From Boesenbergia rotunda (taxonomy: Eukaryota > Streptophyta > Magnoliopsida > Zingiberales > Zingiberaceae), in the NCBI GenBank assembly GCA_024364735.1, contig JAGFNQ010001124.1:306331-370330 (forward strand): 64,000 bases of DNA. The letters run 5' to 3'. Below, piece after piece: positions 9,273-20,824 of the stretch. The position numbers and the translations under genes were made by a program. The notes below the pieces were generated by a model. It did no database searches and was not told the origin of the DNA. It saw nothing but the letters and a program-made list of their open reading frames with translations. Position 1 is the stretch's first letter; each line of letters opens with the position of its first letter.

Positions 9273-12220
9273 TTTTCATTAGATTTTTGGTATGAGAATC
9301 ACATCAGAAAGACTATAATGACTTCTTCAAATAGGTTAGACTAGGTAAAATAGTACTCACACAAGACCAAAATTTTGAGCTACCTAGTCATTTTTGTGGA
9401 TCTAATGTTGGTTCTTTTCACCTACTTCTAACAAATGCCCCAAGTTATCAATTTGTCCACTAGCTTCATCTGTTATCTAAACCTATGCATTTTGCTTGTT
9501 TCTGCTGTATAAGTAAACCAGCAAACTTAGTCATGAGCGATTATGAAATACTTAGTTAAGGTCCTCAAGTTTTTGCTTAAGGTGGGAAAACATTCTTTAA
9601 GGTGGAAAGCTGTGCTTCTCTAGCCAGGAGCTCTGGTAATTCCTTGCTGCCATATTTATTCTTTTATTCATGTTTAGTAACACATTCCACATTGTTATAT
9701 TCATACTTTTGATGCAAATATTATGTTATCTGACAAGTAAAACTCTTATCTCTTTGTAAAACAGAAGAAAAGAGAAAGAACAAAATGGTGGGGGTTTAGA
9801 GGTGTGATACCTTTTTCGTAAGTCAAAAATGCCCTAGGATATAGTCAAGCCAACTAAAACTCTCTCAAAAAGTCGACAAAAAAATGATATGTACAAATCT
9901 TGATCGAAACTATAGCTTTCTGAATTTAGAAAGCCCCTTTAAGGGGTCACCATTGGCAAGGGACACAACCCTTTTAGATGGATACAACTATCACAAGAGT
10001 TACAACTCTTTTCAACCAGAGTAGAATTTCAAATTAATTAAAATCAATTGAAATAATTATAAATTTCGAACATTTTTTTATTAATTTAAATTTCGGAATC
10101 AACCTAGGTGGCCAAGTGCCTTTCATCTAGAAGAATTTAAATAATTTGATCATGTAGGGTTCTTAACTAGCTCACATCCAAGAAGTTAATTTTGAATACA
10201 CCTAAGGTGCCAATTCATATAAGACTTACACCTATTTGTTAATTTCCAATGTGGTATTATTCCTTTATCTCCATCAAAATTACAATCTACCCTAACAGCT
10301 TCTCATTCGAAATGAACTCTGTCGTAGTAATACATGAATACTGTTACATTTAACAAAATAGATATTATTAGTGCTTTGTTTTATAAACTTTATAATGTAG
10401 CACGGGTGGAGATTGAGGGTTGGGTGGTTTGGGGAGTAGAAATCTGGAATGAAGTGGTAAAGGAATTGTAGAAACTTTGGTATCACACCTAAGGGCTCTT
10501 AGACATCACACCATAGGGAGATTGTATAAAGAAATGTAGAAACTTATGTATCATACCTAAGGGTTTGTAGGCATCACACCATAGGGTTCCTATAAAGAAA
10601 TGCAGAAACTTAAGTATCATATCGAAGGGTTCATAGGCATCATACCATAGGGAGATTGAATCACACAACCAAAGAGAATTCTCAAAACATTGATATCTAT
10701 TCCATATTCGAGTATTACTGCGGTATACATACTTATACTAGGTCTCACAAAGGACTCAAACAATATAAATGCTAATAGATGGACACATTGAAAACACAAA
10801 GAACTCATAAAGACACCTAGAAAAAAAATAAAAGATTTATAAATATGCTATAATTTTTCAAACATGGGAAATTAAAGCATATTGGAATTGTTGGACATTT
10901 AATGCCGATTTTTGACCTCAACCTTTGGAATTAATGTACTTTATATTATTTTCCAAGTAGGTTTATCATTTTCCAAGACATGCCAATTTAATAGCGGAGT
11001 TCTAGAATCTTTATTTCTGCATTTATAGACTTTTACACTGCGTTTGGAAACCGATGGAATTCAATTTTATCAAGGAATTGAATTGAATTGAATTTCATGG
11101 TTTGGAAGCAACTTAAGTGAAGGAATTGAATTCTCATGGGAATTGAAATCTCATAAAACTAAGGAATTGAAATCAAACCCAAATGGGTGTGATTTGGTGT
11201 GGGAATTGAATTCCAACATATGAAAATACTAAAATAACCTTACATAAATATAATGTTTTGTTCCTAACCTATCAATGAAAAGTAAAATAGTAAAAGCAAT
11301 CAAATTCATTCATTTTTAGACTCATTTCAAAAATTCAATTCCTTTGTTTACCAACTGATTCCAAACATAAGAATTCAATTCAAATTTTGATAGAATTCAA
11401 TTCCTAATGGAATTCAATTCAATTTCATCTCATTAAAAATTTCCAAACGCAGTGTTGATGGAGTTTACCATTTGTCTCCATCACTTTACAAGTTTTAAGA
11501 ATGGTTGGTTTTCAAACTCCTAGCTTCCTACTTCCAAATTACACACTTGCATATACTTACGTGGCTAGTTGTCATTTCAAATTTATTTATTAGGATTCCC
11601 TCTTCAGAAGCTATTCTGTTGTTCAGGCATGTCTTTCTTTGTCAATCTCTCTTTACCCTGCTCATCCTTGATGTTACCAAATTGACACATTTTAGATGAA
11701 TTTTAGCCAATCGGTTAAACATGTAATAATTGTCAAACTTTTAAAAATAAATCTTAATCTTTTTCCTGGTCTGTTCAGGCTGTGAAGAAGAGCATCCAGA
11801 TTTGTACATGGGACCCGTTCACGTCAAAGATGTTGCTCTGGCACACATTCTGGCATACGAAAATCCATTGGCATCCGGCAGGCATTTGTGTGTCGAATCC
11901 ATTTCTCACTGGAGCGACTTTGCATCCAAAGTTGCAGAACTTTACCCCGAATATAAGGTGCCTAGGTATGGTTGGATTCTCCTGTAATATTAATCTTTCA
12001 AGCAAACTTTTATTCCTACACAAGGTGGTTTTTAGCTTCACAAACTTTGTAATTCCAGTCTCTTCGTTGCGTGTGCAGATTCCCAGAGCACACACAACCT
12101 GGGCTACTGAGAGCTCAAAATCCCGCAAAGAAGCTGATCGAATTGGGTATGCAGTTCAGCTCCATGGAACAAATAATCAAGGACTCGGTGGAAGATTTAA
12201 AACGCAAGGGGTATGCCTGA
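7851..12220 (+). CDS. Cinnamoyl-CoA reductase-like extended SDR, six exons, frameshifted in exon 2
   Basis: NADPH-dependent reductase of the CCR/dihydroflavonol-reductase family, presumably cytosolic. Exons: 7851-7959, 8039-8210, 8273-8458, 8561-8723, 11779-11965, 12079-12220, all with GT..AG introns (79, 62, 102, 3055 and 113 bp). Exon 1 has the NADP-binding VTGGSGFIGSW. Exon 3 has VVVTSSTSAIIPSP (catalytic Ser region). Exon 4 begins LWYPMSKT with the YxxxK pair. Exon 5 reads YMGPVHVKDVALAHI. The last exon ends LKRKGYA-stop. True CCRs have NWYCYGK where this has LWYPMSK, so it is CCR-like and its substrate is unknown. The exons total 959 nt, one short of 320 codons. Exon 2 starts in the right frame (DEAETAHLRSL) but the rest (ASNRLRLFQIDLLDP..) is in another, implying a 1-nt loss near 8070-8078. 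Either a pseudogene, an assembly error, or rescued by another splice site. Start chosen at 7851 because family homology begins there. Confidence 0.85.
8890..9212. repeat. Degraded MITE-like segment with long G runs in intron 4
   Basis: GC-rich island inside the AT-rich intron. It includes a run of about 14 G at 9004-9017 and further runs near 9074-9095. 'CAAACTATAACCTAGGGG' resembles the inner arm sequence of the 5832-6216 MITE. No clear ends or TSD could be found. Confidence 0.45.
9213..9269. repeat. (AT)n microsatellite
   Basis: About 57 bp of nearly pure AT/TA repeat inside intron 4. Confidence 0.95.
10468..10670. repeat. Three imperfect tandem copies of a ~67-bp unit
   Basis: Units begin near 10468, 10536 and 10602. 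Each contains 'g(t/c)agaaactt', 'tatca', 'aagggtt', 'gcatca(c/t)accatagg'. Within intron 4 of the CCR-like gene. Confidence 0.8.
11036..11454. mobile_element. MITE with CACTGCGTTTGGAAA ends in intron 4
   Basis: The left end CACTGCGTTTGGAAA and right end TTTCCAAACGCAGTG are inverted over 15 bp. The interior is rich in 'ggaattgaattc' and its complement, so arms continue imperfectly. Length 419 bp. Flanks are TTTA and TTGA, compatible with a 3-bp TSD of TTA type carrying one change, as in PIF/Harbinger elements; superfamily not certain. Confidence 0.7.
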
Positions 12221-12701
12221 ATGCTCGACTCATCTTTGCTGCGATCTCATATGAAATCATTTCAAGAAGATGGCAAAACATGAGTAGAGCGGACAAAGCT
12301 CGATGATGTATGCTTAGTTTGTGGAAGTTTCTGTCAGTTCACAATGTTGAACATAACCAGTGTGTAAAACTACATGGTCCTAAACTTATCTCTAGAAACT
12401 TGGTGTGCATATCGAGCTACTTCTGTTGCTAGGAACAACATGGTTACATGCCACTAGTTTCTATGGCTGTAATGGAATACAACGTTTCTGAAATGGCTGG
12501 CGAGGGTTTGTACCTTAGCTCGAAAACTAATTCATCAAAAAAATCATAATATGCTTCAAACCAAAAATGAAAAAAGTTGTAATAAGAGTTCCAAAGAAAG
12601 GACGATGTTGTATTGAACAAAGAGAACATCGCGAATCACTTTCCCGTTGCTAATGGTGGTGCAAGAAACTTAGAAACAAAAGATGCACAATCACAGACTT
12701 A
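12221..12701. other. 3' flank of the CCR-like gene
   Basis: Presumed 3' UTR and short intergenic space; no gene recognised. Confidence 0.5.
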
Positions 12702-12778
12702 TTAGTCAAACGTCTTCCCAAACAAATCATGGATCTCGGCCATGGCTTCCTTGGTGAAAATGGTGGGCTCAAAGTGCA
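12702..12778 (-). pseudogene. Orphan last exon, possibly BUB1/MAD3-type checkpoint protein
   Basis: On the minus strand a pyrimidine-rich tract ending in TATAG is followed by a 77-nt open piece encoding HFEPTIFTKEAMAEIHDLFG, then KTFD and a TAA stop. Acceptor, GC content and codon sense look like a genuine terminal exon. The pattern (D/E)PT-x3-KEAM-xx-I-xx-(M/L)FG recalls a C-terminal motif of plant BUB1/MAD3-related proteins; this is from memory and tentative. No further exon is visible upstream on that strand (12780-14800), so the gene is truncated or displaced by insertions. Confidence 0.35.
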
Positions 12779-13129
12779 CTATAGTAAAAAAAAATTGATT
12801 ATATTTATTTCAAATGTCCCTAATAATCTATCCCGATATTACATAAGTGGAGTTAAATATTTATCCCAAACATCCTTCGATTATTATTTTGTGAAAAAAA
12901 TAAATTATAAAGTTAATTTATAATTTATAGCCGAGAGATTTTTTTTTTTCAAAGGTATGTATCCATCGAAATAGATCACCATTTAGATAAATGTCGGATG
13001 ATATAATTGATTATATAATTGATATAATTGATTATATTTATCTAAATAGACCACCATTTGTAATCTAAGATATTAAATTGATTGTGCAGAGAAATTCTAA
13101 TTGATGCTAGACATTAAGTCATCGTCGTG
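12779..13129. other. AT-rich spacer with a small inverted repeat
   Basis: An imperfect inverted repeat centred near 13010 ('accatttagataaat' against 'atttatctaaatagaccacc') is probably a decayed MITE. No gene seen. Confidence 0.45.
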
Positions 13130-13960
13130 GTGACTAGGCAAAGAAGACATGATCAAAGAGATTGGGTACTAAATTTTGGTTGTGTAAATTGGGCAAAAAA
13201 AGTTCTAGTCAGAGGATTGAGCACGAAGATCTGGTTGATGATTGGACAATGAAGTCCTGATCAAGGAGATCGGAAAAGAGTCTTGACAGATCGAGGGCGA
13301 CAGACAAGAGTCTAGCCGGATTGAGGATCGAACGACTAGAGTCCCAGAAGTCAAGATCGGATTCTGAGCAAAAGTCCGAATAAATATTTGACAAGAGATA
13401 ACTTTTCCTGAGAGGAGTAGGTGAGGATGTGTTCTCTGTTGAGGGAGCAGTAGCCGTCAAATCAATTTATGATTTCAACGAAATCTAAAGTTAGAATCAG
13501 ACAGTCCAAGACTATCAAAATGCATTTTAGTTCACACACTGTTTTGTTTCTCTAGCCTTATGATGCAGAAAGATGAAGTTGAAGAATGATTGAAAAAATG
13601 ACTCTAGGATCCTGGAGGTCCAAGCGCTCGGACCGATTTGATCCAGCCCCGCAAACGACTGAGCTGGTGCACGTGGATTACTCTGCCCACGTCACAGCCC
13701 AAGTGCCCGAAAGGCAGTCCAAGCGCTTGGACTTAGATAGCCTTGGTCAAATAGAGTTTTCACTGAGTCCTGCCATGCCAGCACTACGGAGGCGCTCGGA
13801 GAAGTTTCCAGGCACCCAAAATAGCCTTTATAAGGAGCTTCGACCAGTAGACTCTTACATCAATTCAATACTACTTTCGTCTCAACTGTTGCTTTGAAAA
13901 CTGTTCTATGACGCTACGATGTTGCCCCGACAACAACACTCAAGTCTGAATATCTAAGTT
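13130..13960 (+). repeat. Probable degraded copia-like LTR
   Basis: Contains short palindromic phrases CCAAGCGCTCGGAC and CCAAGCGCTTGGAC (13620-13735) and another GGCGCTCGG at 13791. A TATA-like CCTTTATAAGGAG follows near 13825. Palindrome array then TATA box is the layout of the confirmed LTRs here, but no TG..CA ends or TSD were found. Confidence 0.4.
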
Positions 13961-14812
13961 GTCGGTACATTAAAAAAAAAAATTGTCGGTACATTTAAGT
14001 TTGTAATTATATTTTCATTTCATATATTTGTCATATTCAGATTAATAGTGATTATTCAACGATCATGGATTTTAAAGTAAAAGTCGTTAAAATCTTCGAA
14101 TTACGTAAAAGAAAATATGTTATCATTATTTACTTTATTTATTTCAGTTGCATATCGTATTCGATTGTTTGAATAATAAATAAAAAAAATATTGTGAACG
14201 TTATTCATCTTTCTCTCTCTTCTAGCTCTTTTTTTCGTTCCTACAGGCTCAGCTTCGCCGTCATGTCCGATGCTGCCGGAGGCTGAGCGTGTTCCATGGC
14301 TGCCTGATTATCGATGAAGCTGATGAGGACTGCCTTCCTCTTTTTCAATGAGTTAGGATTATTTAAAGTTAGGATTAATTAAGTAGGGAGTTTTTATGGG
14401 ATGGATTGATGATTAATATATGGGTGTTGTCATAATGAGGTATGGGGATCAAAATTTGATAAAGTATGCGCGTCCTCTCCACACACTAGCCCGAATATCC
14501 GGACTAGTAACCCTATGATTCATCTCCTTCATATTAATCCTAGAATAAATTGTCGGGACATTCAGGACAAACAAATCTTCTTATGCCAGTTGGATTGTTT
14601 ACACGGGGAATATATAATTACGGCACAAATCATTACTTTTGGTATAAATCTATATTATGTACGTATAACTAATTGAGATTATATGCACGTAGACAATTAT
14701 ACATCCAAGATGGTAGGTGCGTGTTATTTCGGATCAAACAGCTCAAGGTTGAATTCTTATATGAACTCATTATATTTGTCACTTATTTTATAATACGCCT
14801 CCCGTCGATGTA
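13961..14812. other. Intergenic DNA, nothing recognised
   Basis: AT-rich with a GC-richer patch at 14240-14335 that gives no recognisable protein. The left breakpoint of gypsy element G1 lies near 14780-14812. Confidence 0.5.
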
Positions 14813-15443
14813 TCACTCTAAGGGACAATCTAGTCTGCTGTGGTCCCTAGATCCATACTGAAAACAATGAGCCCCCATCAGTAGTAGACCTCCGGGTCTG
14901 CTGAGAACCTTGTGACGATCCTGCAGAAAATCGTCTAGACTTCTAGGATCGAGACTGAGGCTCAGAAGTCTCCTACGTACTCTGACTCCTGCTACTGCGC
15001 TTCTGTCCAACAGTCTGATTTCCTTTCTTCTTATCATCATGCAACTGATGTTGGATCATCTCGATGTGTAGAGCCCGATCCAGAGCCTCTCGATAAGACG
15101 TAGGAGTCCATCCAGACATACGTAACTGGATATATCCAGCTAGGCCCAACGTGAACTGTGTCGTCTGCTCCTCCTCTGGTGCCACCAACTGAGGACAAAA
15201 CTCCGCCAAGAGATTAAATTCCACCTCATACTCCAGAACTGAGTGGTCTCCCTGATGAAGAGCAAGAAACTCCTGTCGTCGAGCCGTACGAAATGCGGAA
15301 AGATAATATTTGCCCTCAAAAACTTCGTGGAACGAAACCCAAGAAATTGGTCGTCCACCAATAATATTCTTCTGCATATTCCACCAAGTGACAGCATGAT
15401 TTCAAAGGTGATATGTAGTCAATTCCAACTTTTCTATGTCTGT
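14813..15443 (-). pseudogene. G1 gag, C-terminal part
   Basis: Ty3/gypsy Gag (structural, RNA-binding). The minus-strand frame reads SWVSFHEVFEGKYY, RRQEFLALHQGDHSVLEYE, FNLLAEFCPQLV and FTLGLAGYIQLRM, all typical of plant gypsy Gag. A later frame has CFQYGSRDHSRLDC, a CCHC knuckle whose second Cys is Tyr. One TGA interrupts the frame just inside the break (near 15395-15410) and another frame change lies near 15000. The N-terminal half is at 26223-26665. Cutting out the DNA between them and one TCTGT copy restores continuity. Confidence 0.85.
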
Positions 15444-16429
15444 TGTTGGTGCTTGGATGGCCATAGAGGTGGGGTGAATGTAGCCAGACACTAAACTACT
15501 TGCTCTTTGAAGATTTCTGCATGATCAGATTAGTAGCAGCGGAAGCAAACAGCACAAACAGAAATATGCAGAAATGAAAAGCAAACCAAATCGCTAACAC
15601 GGCAATGTACAAGGTTCGGAGATAACTAGCCCCTACTCATTGGCGTGCCCGTAAGGTGGGCGATCCCTTGATTGTCACCAGATTAAGCCCCGGAAATCAG
15701 GATAGATAAATCCTCTTTCTCGGTGGAGAAACCTCTCCACACAATGTCTCAACAGATATGAGATAAAAGCACAGAGACAGCAACAAGAAAGCTTACAGAG
15801 CACTTCGGACAGAGGAAACTCAAGAACTCTACACTGAGCTCCACCCAACACAAACCTCACGCAAGAACTCCCTACTCTTCGTGTCTGCTCGCTGATGGAC
15901 TCGCCAAGCTCTTTTCCTCTTCCAAGCGCTCAACTCTCTCAAGAGTCAAAGTATCAGAGTGTATCCTCAAGCTTTTTGATTCACAGTGATTGCCAAAGGA
16001 TGATCAAGTGTTGCCGCAACCGATCAAGAGTTCAAGTTTACCTTCTCTTCTTCGCCAGCCAACACTTAACTGCTGTTGATGTCGCCAGACGATCCTTTAC
16101 AGCTCCCAGTTGCTCATCTGCAACTGCTCAGCTACCCTGACCTCTCGTGGACTCCCTGAGCTCTCCTCAGCCGAGCCCCAGTCGAGCCCCAGGTCAGCTT
16201 CCCAGCAGTGCCAGCGCCCGTTGAAACCTGAGAAGAAACAGCCAAACCTGATACATGGAAAGTCCCCAATTACCTCTCCTCCTTTGTTTGAATCCTCCTG
16301 TATCACCTGCACACTTAACAGACACTTAGCAAATGAAATCAACGAGAATCTGTAAGCAGCAGAGAAAACACAGAGCAAAACAGGCGCGATCAGAACTCTG
16401 ACAGTGAATTTGAATTAAAGTTTACTGCT

Positions 16430-16995
16430 ACTGATCGGTCACCAGACCGATCAAAGAGGTCCCTGATCAGTCACCGGACCGATCAGGGTAAGCCCAAACC
16501 GATCACGCTCCATCCTGATCGGTCCACAGAGAGAAATCTGGGATCACGACTTCTAGTGATCGGTCACCAGATCGGTCACCAGTAGTCTGCTTGCCACAAC
16601 CCGCAGGAACTACACGCCAGATCGGTCACCAGATCGGTCACCAGCAGTCTGCTTGCCACAACCCACAGGAACTACACGCCTGATCGGTCACCAGACCTAT
16701 CAGGGTGTGCCCTGATCGGTCTGGTGACCGATCAGGTCACTCCCTGACCGATCAGGAGCCATCCTGATCGGTCAAGGTGAGAAATGTTACGACAATTTGA
16801 TCGGTCATGGGATCCAATCAAGGTTCTCTGATCGTTCACCAGAACGATCTCTGAAGCCAAACAGAAGCCGAACCAAATGCTTCTGTTCTCTCCCTGATCG
16901 GTCACCAGACCGATCAGACTTCCCTGGATCGGTCACCAGACCGATCCACAACAGGGAGTTCGTGCCAACTCCCTGATCGGTCACCAGATCGATCC
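16430..16995. repeat. GATCGGTC/GACCGATC palindrome array, copia-A 3' LTR
   Basis: About twenty occurrences of TGATCGGTC(ACCAGACCGATCA) and variants in 560 bp, many forming hairpins such as GATCGGTCACCAGACCGATC. The same array is in the 5' LTR (25155-25740) and in the family member at 60290-60840. Confidence 0.9.
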
Positions 16996-17094
16996 AGAGA
17001 CTTCCAATTCAACCCAAAGTCAAGAGAACGGGCTCCTTAGCCTTCTCTAACTCGTGCTCAGTCCCCCGGACCAAGACTCCGTGCCCAGCTTCAC

Positions 17095-17374
17095 TCACCG
17101 GGACTTCACCTTGTTCCACTAGGTGTGCCTAGTCCCACTAGGTCTTTTCTCATGCCAGCGTACGATCTCCAGATCCACCTGGACTTCACCTAGTCCAACT
17201 AGGTGTGCCTAGTCCCACTAGGTCTTTTCTCATGCCAGCGTGCGATCTCCCAGATCCACCTGGACTTCACCTAGTCCCACTAGGTGTGCCTAGTCCCATT
17301 AGGTCTTTTCCCATGCCAGCGTACGATCTCCCAGATCCACCTGGACTTCACCTAGTCCCACTAGGTGTGCCTAG
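17095..17374. repeat. CCTAGTCCCACTAGG hairpin repeats, copia-A 3' LTR
   Basis: CCTAG-tccca-CTAGG hairpins alternate with 'cttttctcatgccagcg.acgatctc' in a unit of roughly 65-90 bp. S1 inserted into the last CCTAG. The partner array is at about 25830-26150. Confidence 0.85.
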
Positions 17375-20300
17375 TGTCACGCCCCAAGACCCAGGAGCCG
17401 ATGTTCCAATATAAAATCGGACAGCATCTCCCCTGTCCGGCGGACAATTTACACATACATACAATATCCAAACACACACGCAGATAATAATTTGGCCTCA
17501 GGCCTCAAAACCAAGACATAAACTGACCATAACACAAAATAAATCATACCTGACTGCGGACCGGTCCGACTTACAACAAAACAACAAACACATAGTCCAT
17601 CAAAGGACTCAAAAATACAATACCAAGACAAATAAAATGCGATACAAGTTCCACGACATAAAACAAATACAACCCAAATAATACGATGTAAAGAAAACAT
17701 AACCACGCGGAAGCACCCATCATTGGAGTTGTAGGGACCTGGGACTGGCAACTGGGCTCCTCCGGCAACCAATCATCCTGAAAACAAAAATATGAGCAAC
17801 GGTGGTGAGTCCAAATAAACTCAGCGGATACCAGAATCATATATGCACAGCAAGTTATAAATAACAATAAGAATCACACTGATACAGTCTCGAGTATAGA
17901 GGATAAAGCATATCTAAAGACTAAGGGTGAAATACATACCAGAGTCCGTCTATCCTGTAGGTAGGTGTAATCAACCCTCTATATAACCTCAAAAATGATA
18001 CATAATCCAAATGTGTATGTCACCTGTAAGGGTATGTCAAACATATACAACACTCCAACACAACAAGCACCAACCAAGGTACGATGCATCCCATACACAT
18101 AGTACAACGATTTGTTCTGTACGAACCTCAGCCACCACCAGACCGGCGGTCGGGTGAACATGAAACAGATAAGCCAACCACTCATGGTTGCATAAAGAAG
18201 CCAAACCCTTGTGGCGTACAACCTATAAAGCCCAACACTCGTGGCTATGCAAATACGAGGCTTAGCACCTGTGGCAATACATGTATGTAGCCCAGCACCT
18301 GTGGCTATGCAAATATGATGCCCAACACTCGTGGCAATGCAAGTATGACGCCTAGCACTCGTGGCGATGCAAGTATGAAGCCCAGCACTCGTGGCTATGC
18401 AAATATGATACCCAGCACTCGTGGCAATGCAAGTATGACGCCTAGCACTCGTGGCTATGCAAATATGATGCCCAACACTCGTGGCAATGCAAGTATGACG
18501 CCTAGCACTCGTGGCGATGCAGGTATGATGCCTAGCACTCGTGGCGATGCAAAATGTAATGCAGGCATGACTGGAGACGGGCTCAGACCTCAGGGGAGCC
18601 GATGGTCTCCATCATGATAATAGCATCGTGCTCATAGCTCAATCAATACAAGAAACCTGATTGCGCAACGGGTTCAGACCCTAGGGGAGCCGATGATCGC
18701 CAGTATACAATCATACAGAGCCTACAACTCAGTATACAACCTAGAGGGTAAAGTATGCTAACGACACCCTCCTCACTAACCAGATCCTCGATCACACGCC
18801 GGAAGGAAAGGTATAGGTCCAGCACATGTATCCAGATCTAACCATTCTACCCTAGGTATCCATGCAAGATATATCTAAGAATCAATCCATCTACAAATAC
18901 AAAGTGACCTATCACCATATCTGAGAACATATGAACGCATGGCAAGTGTCAAGACTGTATAGAACTAAACAGGAGTCATCTAAACAACATATATCTGATC
19001 ATAATACACAAAGGCAGGTACAGTGTATAAACTTACTATTATCTATAACATACTATGCATAATAGTAAGACAATATCTAGAAAGATAAGTCAGGGGTACC
19101 CGCCTCCAAGAGTAGAATCCATATCAAAGGAGAACCTCCCGTCCAAGAGTCCAAAAGCAAATCAATCAGTGTCTTGTATCAAAGGACATAGTTTATTAGC
19201 TATTACAAAGATAGTAACTAGCTAACAAGTCCCTGAACTATATTCGGGTTAACCTAACTGTTATACTTAGGTTTAATCTCACGGAACTAAACCCAAACCC
19301 AACCACTCCAAGAACCATTCTTGAAACCTATCATTGAGCATCGCCTAAACCCAAGTCCAAATCAGGTTCACCAAGCCATAATCCATAATTACGCAGACCC
19401 TTAATTCCACATCACAAGAGTTCTTATCATCTCAAGAACAAAGCACACTCACTACTCATCAATCTCAAATTCAGAGTTTAAACATGGAGGTGAAGTTTAA
19501 TACTTAACCCAATAAATCCTGATAAAAGAACCGAACACCAAAAACTGATCAGAACCAATCAAGAACAAAACTCTCAAATCTCAAGCAGATCCATTCAGTA
19601 TCATGTCACTAATCCATACTCATTCCCAGTGAAACTATACCAGATCTCTAAACCAATCCAAAGAAAACATAGGTCCATGTTTAGCAACAAGTCACTGTCG
19701 ATCCATGGCACACAATCAAAATCAGACACAACTCAACCTTGAAGAACAGAACATGGCCAACACTCACGGTAAGCAGGAATAGCCTAAATCCAAATCCAAA
19801 ATTCCTATCCAACTACTAGAAATTAATCCAAATCAGAGAGTGTATCGCAACAATCATACCTGCATTGCGATCACCCATCAAGCTCCTCCTCTCCGTGCCA
19901 ATCCAACAGAATCAGAGGGCGTAAAGGTGCAACGCCACTAGAGTTCAATTCCAATTCAGGAATCAGACCTGCCATCACAATCAGTTCGAATTCACAACCT
20001 CGCGTCCATTTGCTCCATGCCAGATCAAATCAACTAGAGGATCCCTTACCTGAGTTTCTACCGGCGTCGCTCTCTTGAACCAAGACCAACCACGTATCAG
20101 CGATGTATCGGCTCTCGGGTTCCTGACTAAGTGAACCCTAGCTCACCTCCAACGAGGCTCTAGCCGCACGAGGGTATCATCGGCCGGCTGGACCACAGCA
20201 GTGCCCAAAAACACCTATGGCGAATCCCTAGCTCACGCTCGCTAGGTGGTTTGGGGATCGTGGGGTCGAAGTTCAACAGCTTGCTAGATCTCAAGGCAAG

Positions 20301-20678
20301 GTTCGCCGGAGATGTGGAAGACGAAGAGAACGGTGGCGGCTTCGATTGTGATCGAGAGGGGCAAGGAAGGGAATCGGGTGGCTGGCGTCGGGTGCTCGAT
20401 GGTTTAGGGCAATTCGTGAGTGAGGGAGGCTATAAGTGAGGCAAGTTTGCGAAAAACCCCTCCAACCTTTAGCTTTTTTAAATCCACACCCTTACATATA
20501 GGATTTAAGCCCTTTTGCCCCTTTCTAGTTTAGGTTTGTTCACATTTAAACCCTCAGAACTTAAGTTTCAACGCGATATAACCTTCTAATTTCGGTTTGG
20601 GTCTCTCAACCCTAAATCTTCTTCCGAAAAATTTCCAAAAAAATTTTCTGGATCGCGTCAACAGTGTCGGATTTAACA
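17375..20678 (-). mobile_element. Solo Ty3/gypsy LTR S1 inside the copia-A LTR
   Basis: 3304 bp. Plus-strand ends are TGTCACGCCCCAAGACCC and GTGTCGGATTTAACA; read on the minus strand it is TGTTAAATCCGACA..GGGGCGTGACA. Flanked by CCTAG (17370-17374 and 20679-20683). No internal region, so it is a product of LTR-LTR recombination. It is the same family as S2. Confidence 0.9.
18190..18560. repeat. 30-bp minisatellite inside S1
   Basis: About twelve copies of CAGCACTCGTGGC(A/T/G)ATGCAA plus (A/G)TATGA.(G/A)CC, period 30 bp. It yields an ORF of ten-residue repeats (18315-18617) that is not a credible gene. The sister LTR S2 has no such array. Confidence 0.9.
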
Positions 20679-20811
20679 CCTAGTCCTACTAGATCTTTTC
20701 CCATGCCAGCGTGCGATCTCCCAGATCCACCCGGACTTAATCCGAATTCATTCAACCAAACTTAAATTGTTGTCAACACCAAAACAACAATCGGGTCAGA
20801 CTGCATCAACA

Positions 20812-20824
20812 ATCTCCCCTTTTT
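20812..20824 (-). other. Polypurine tract of copia-A
   Basis: The minus strand reads AAAAAGGGGAGAT immediately before TGTTGATGCAG. Confirms minus orientation. Confidence 0.85.

Larger units (their letters stand above)
15444..20811 (-). repeat. 3' LTR of copia-A, split by solo LTR S1
   Basis: Plus-strand ends are TGTTGGTGCTTGG (15444) and GACTGCATCAACA (20811). The LTR runs 15444-17374, is interrupted by S1 (17375-20678) and resumes at 20684 after the duplicated CCTAG. The rejoined length matches the intact partner. Confidence 0.9.

Noticed and set aside
18190..18560. CRISPR-like regular repeats
   Set aside because: Repeats are contiguous with no unique spacers, and the DNA is plant nuclear. 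The same applies to 59636-60190 and 39287-39505.
18315..18617. ORF of ten-residue repeats (TRGxAxMxPS type)
   Set aside because: It is the translation of the 30-bp minisatellite inside solo LTR S1; the period is a multiple of three, so it stays open by chance.
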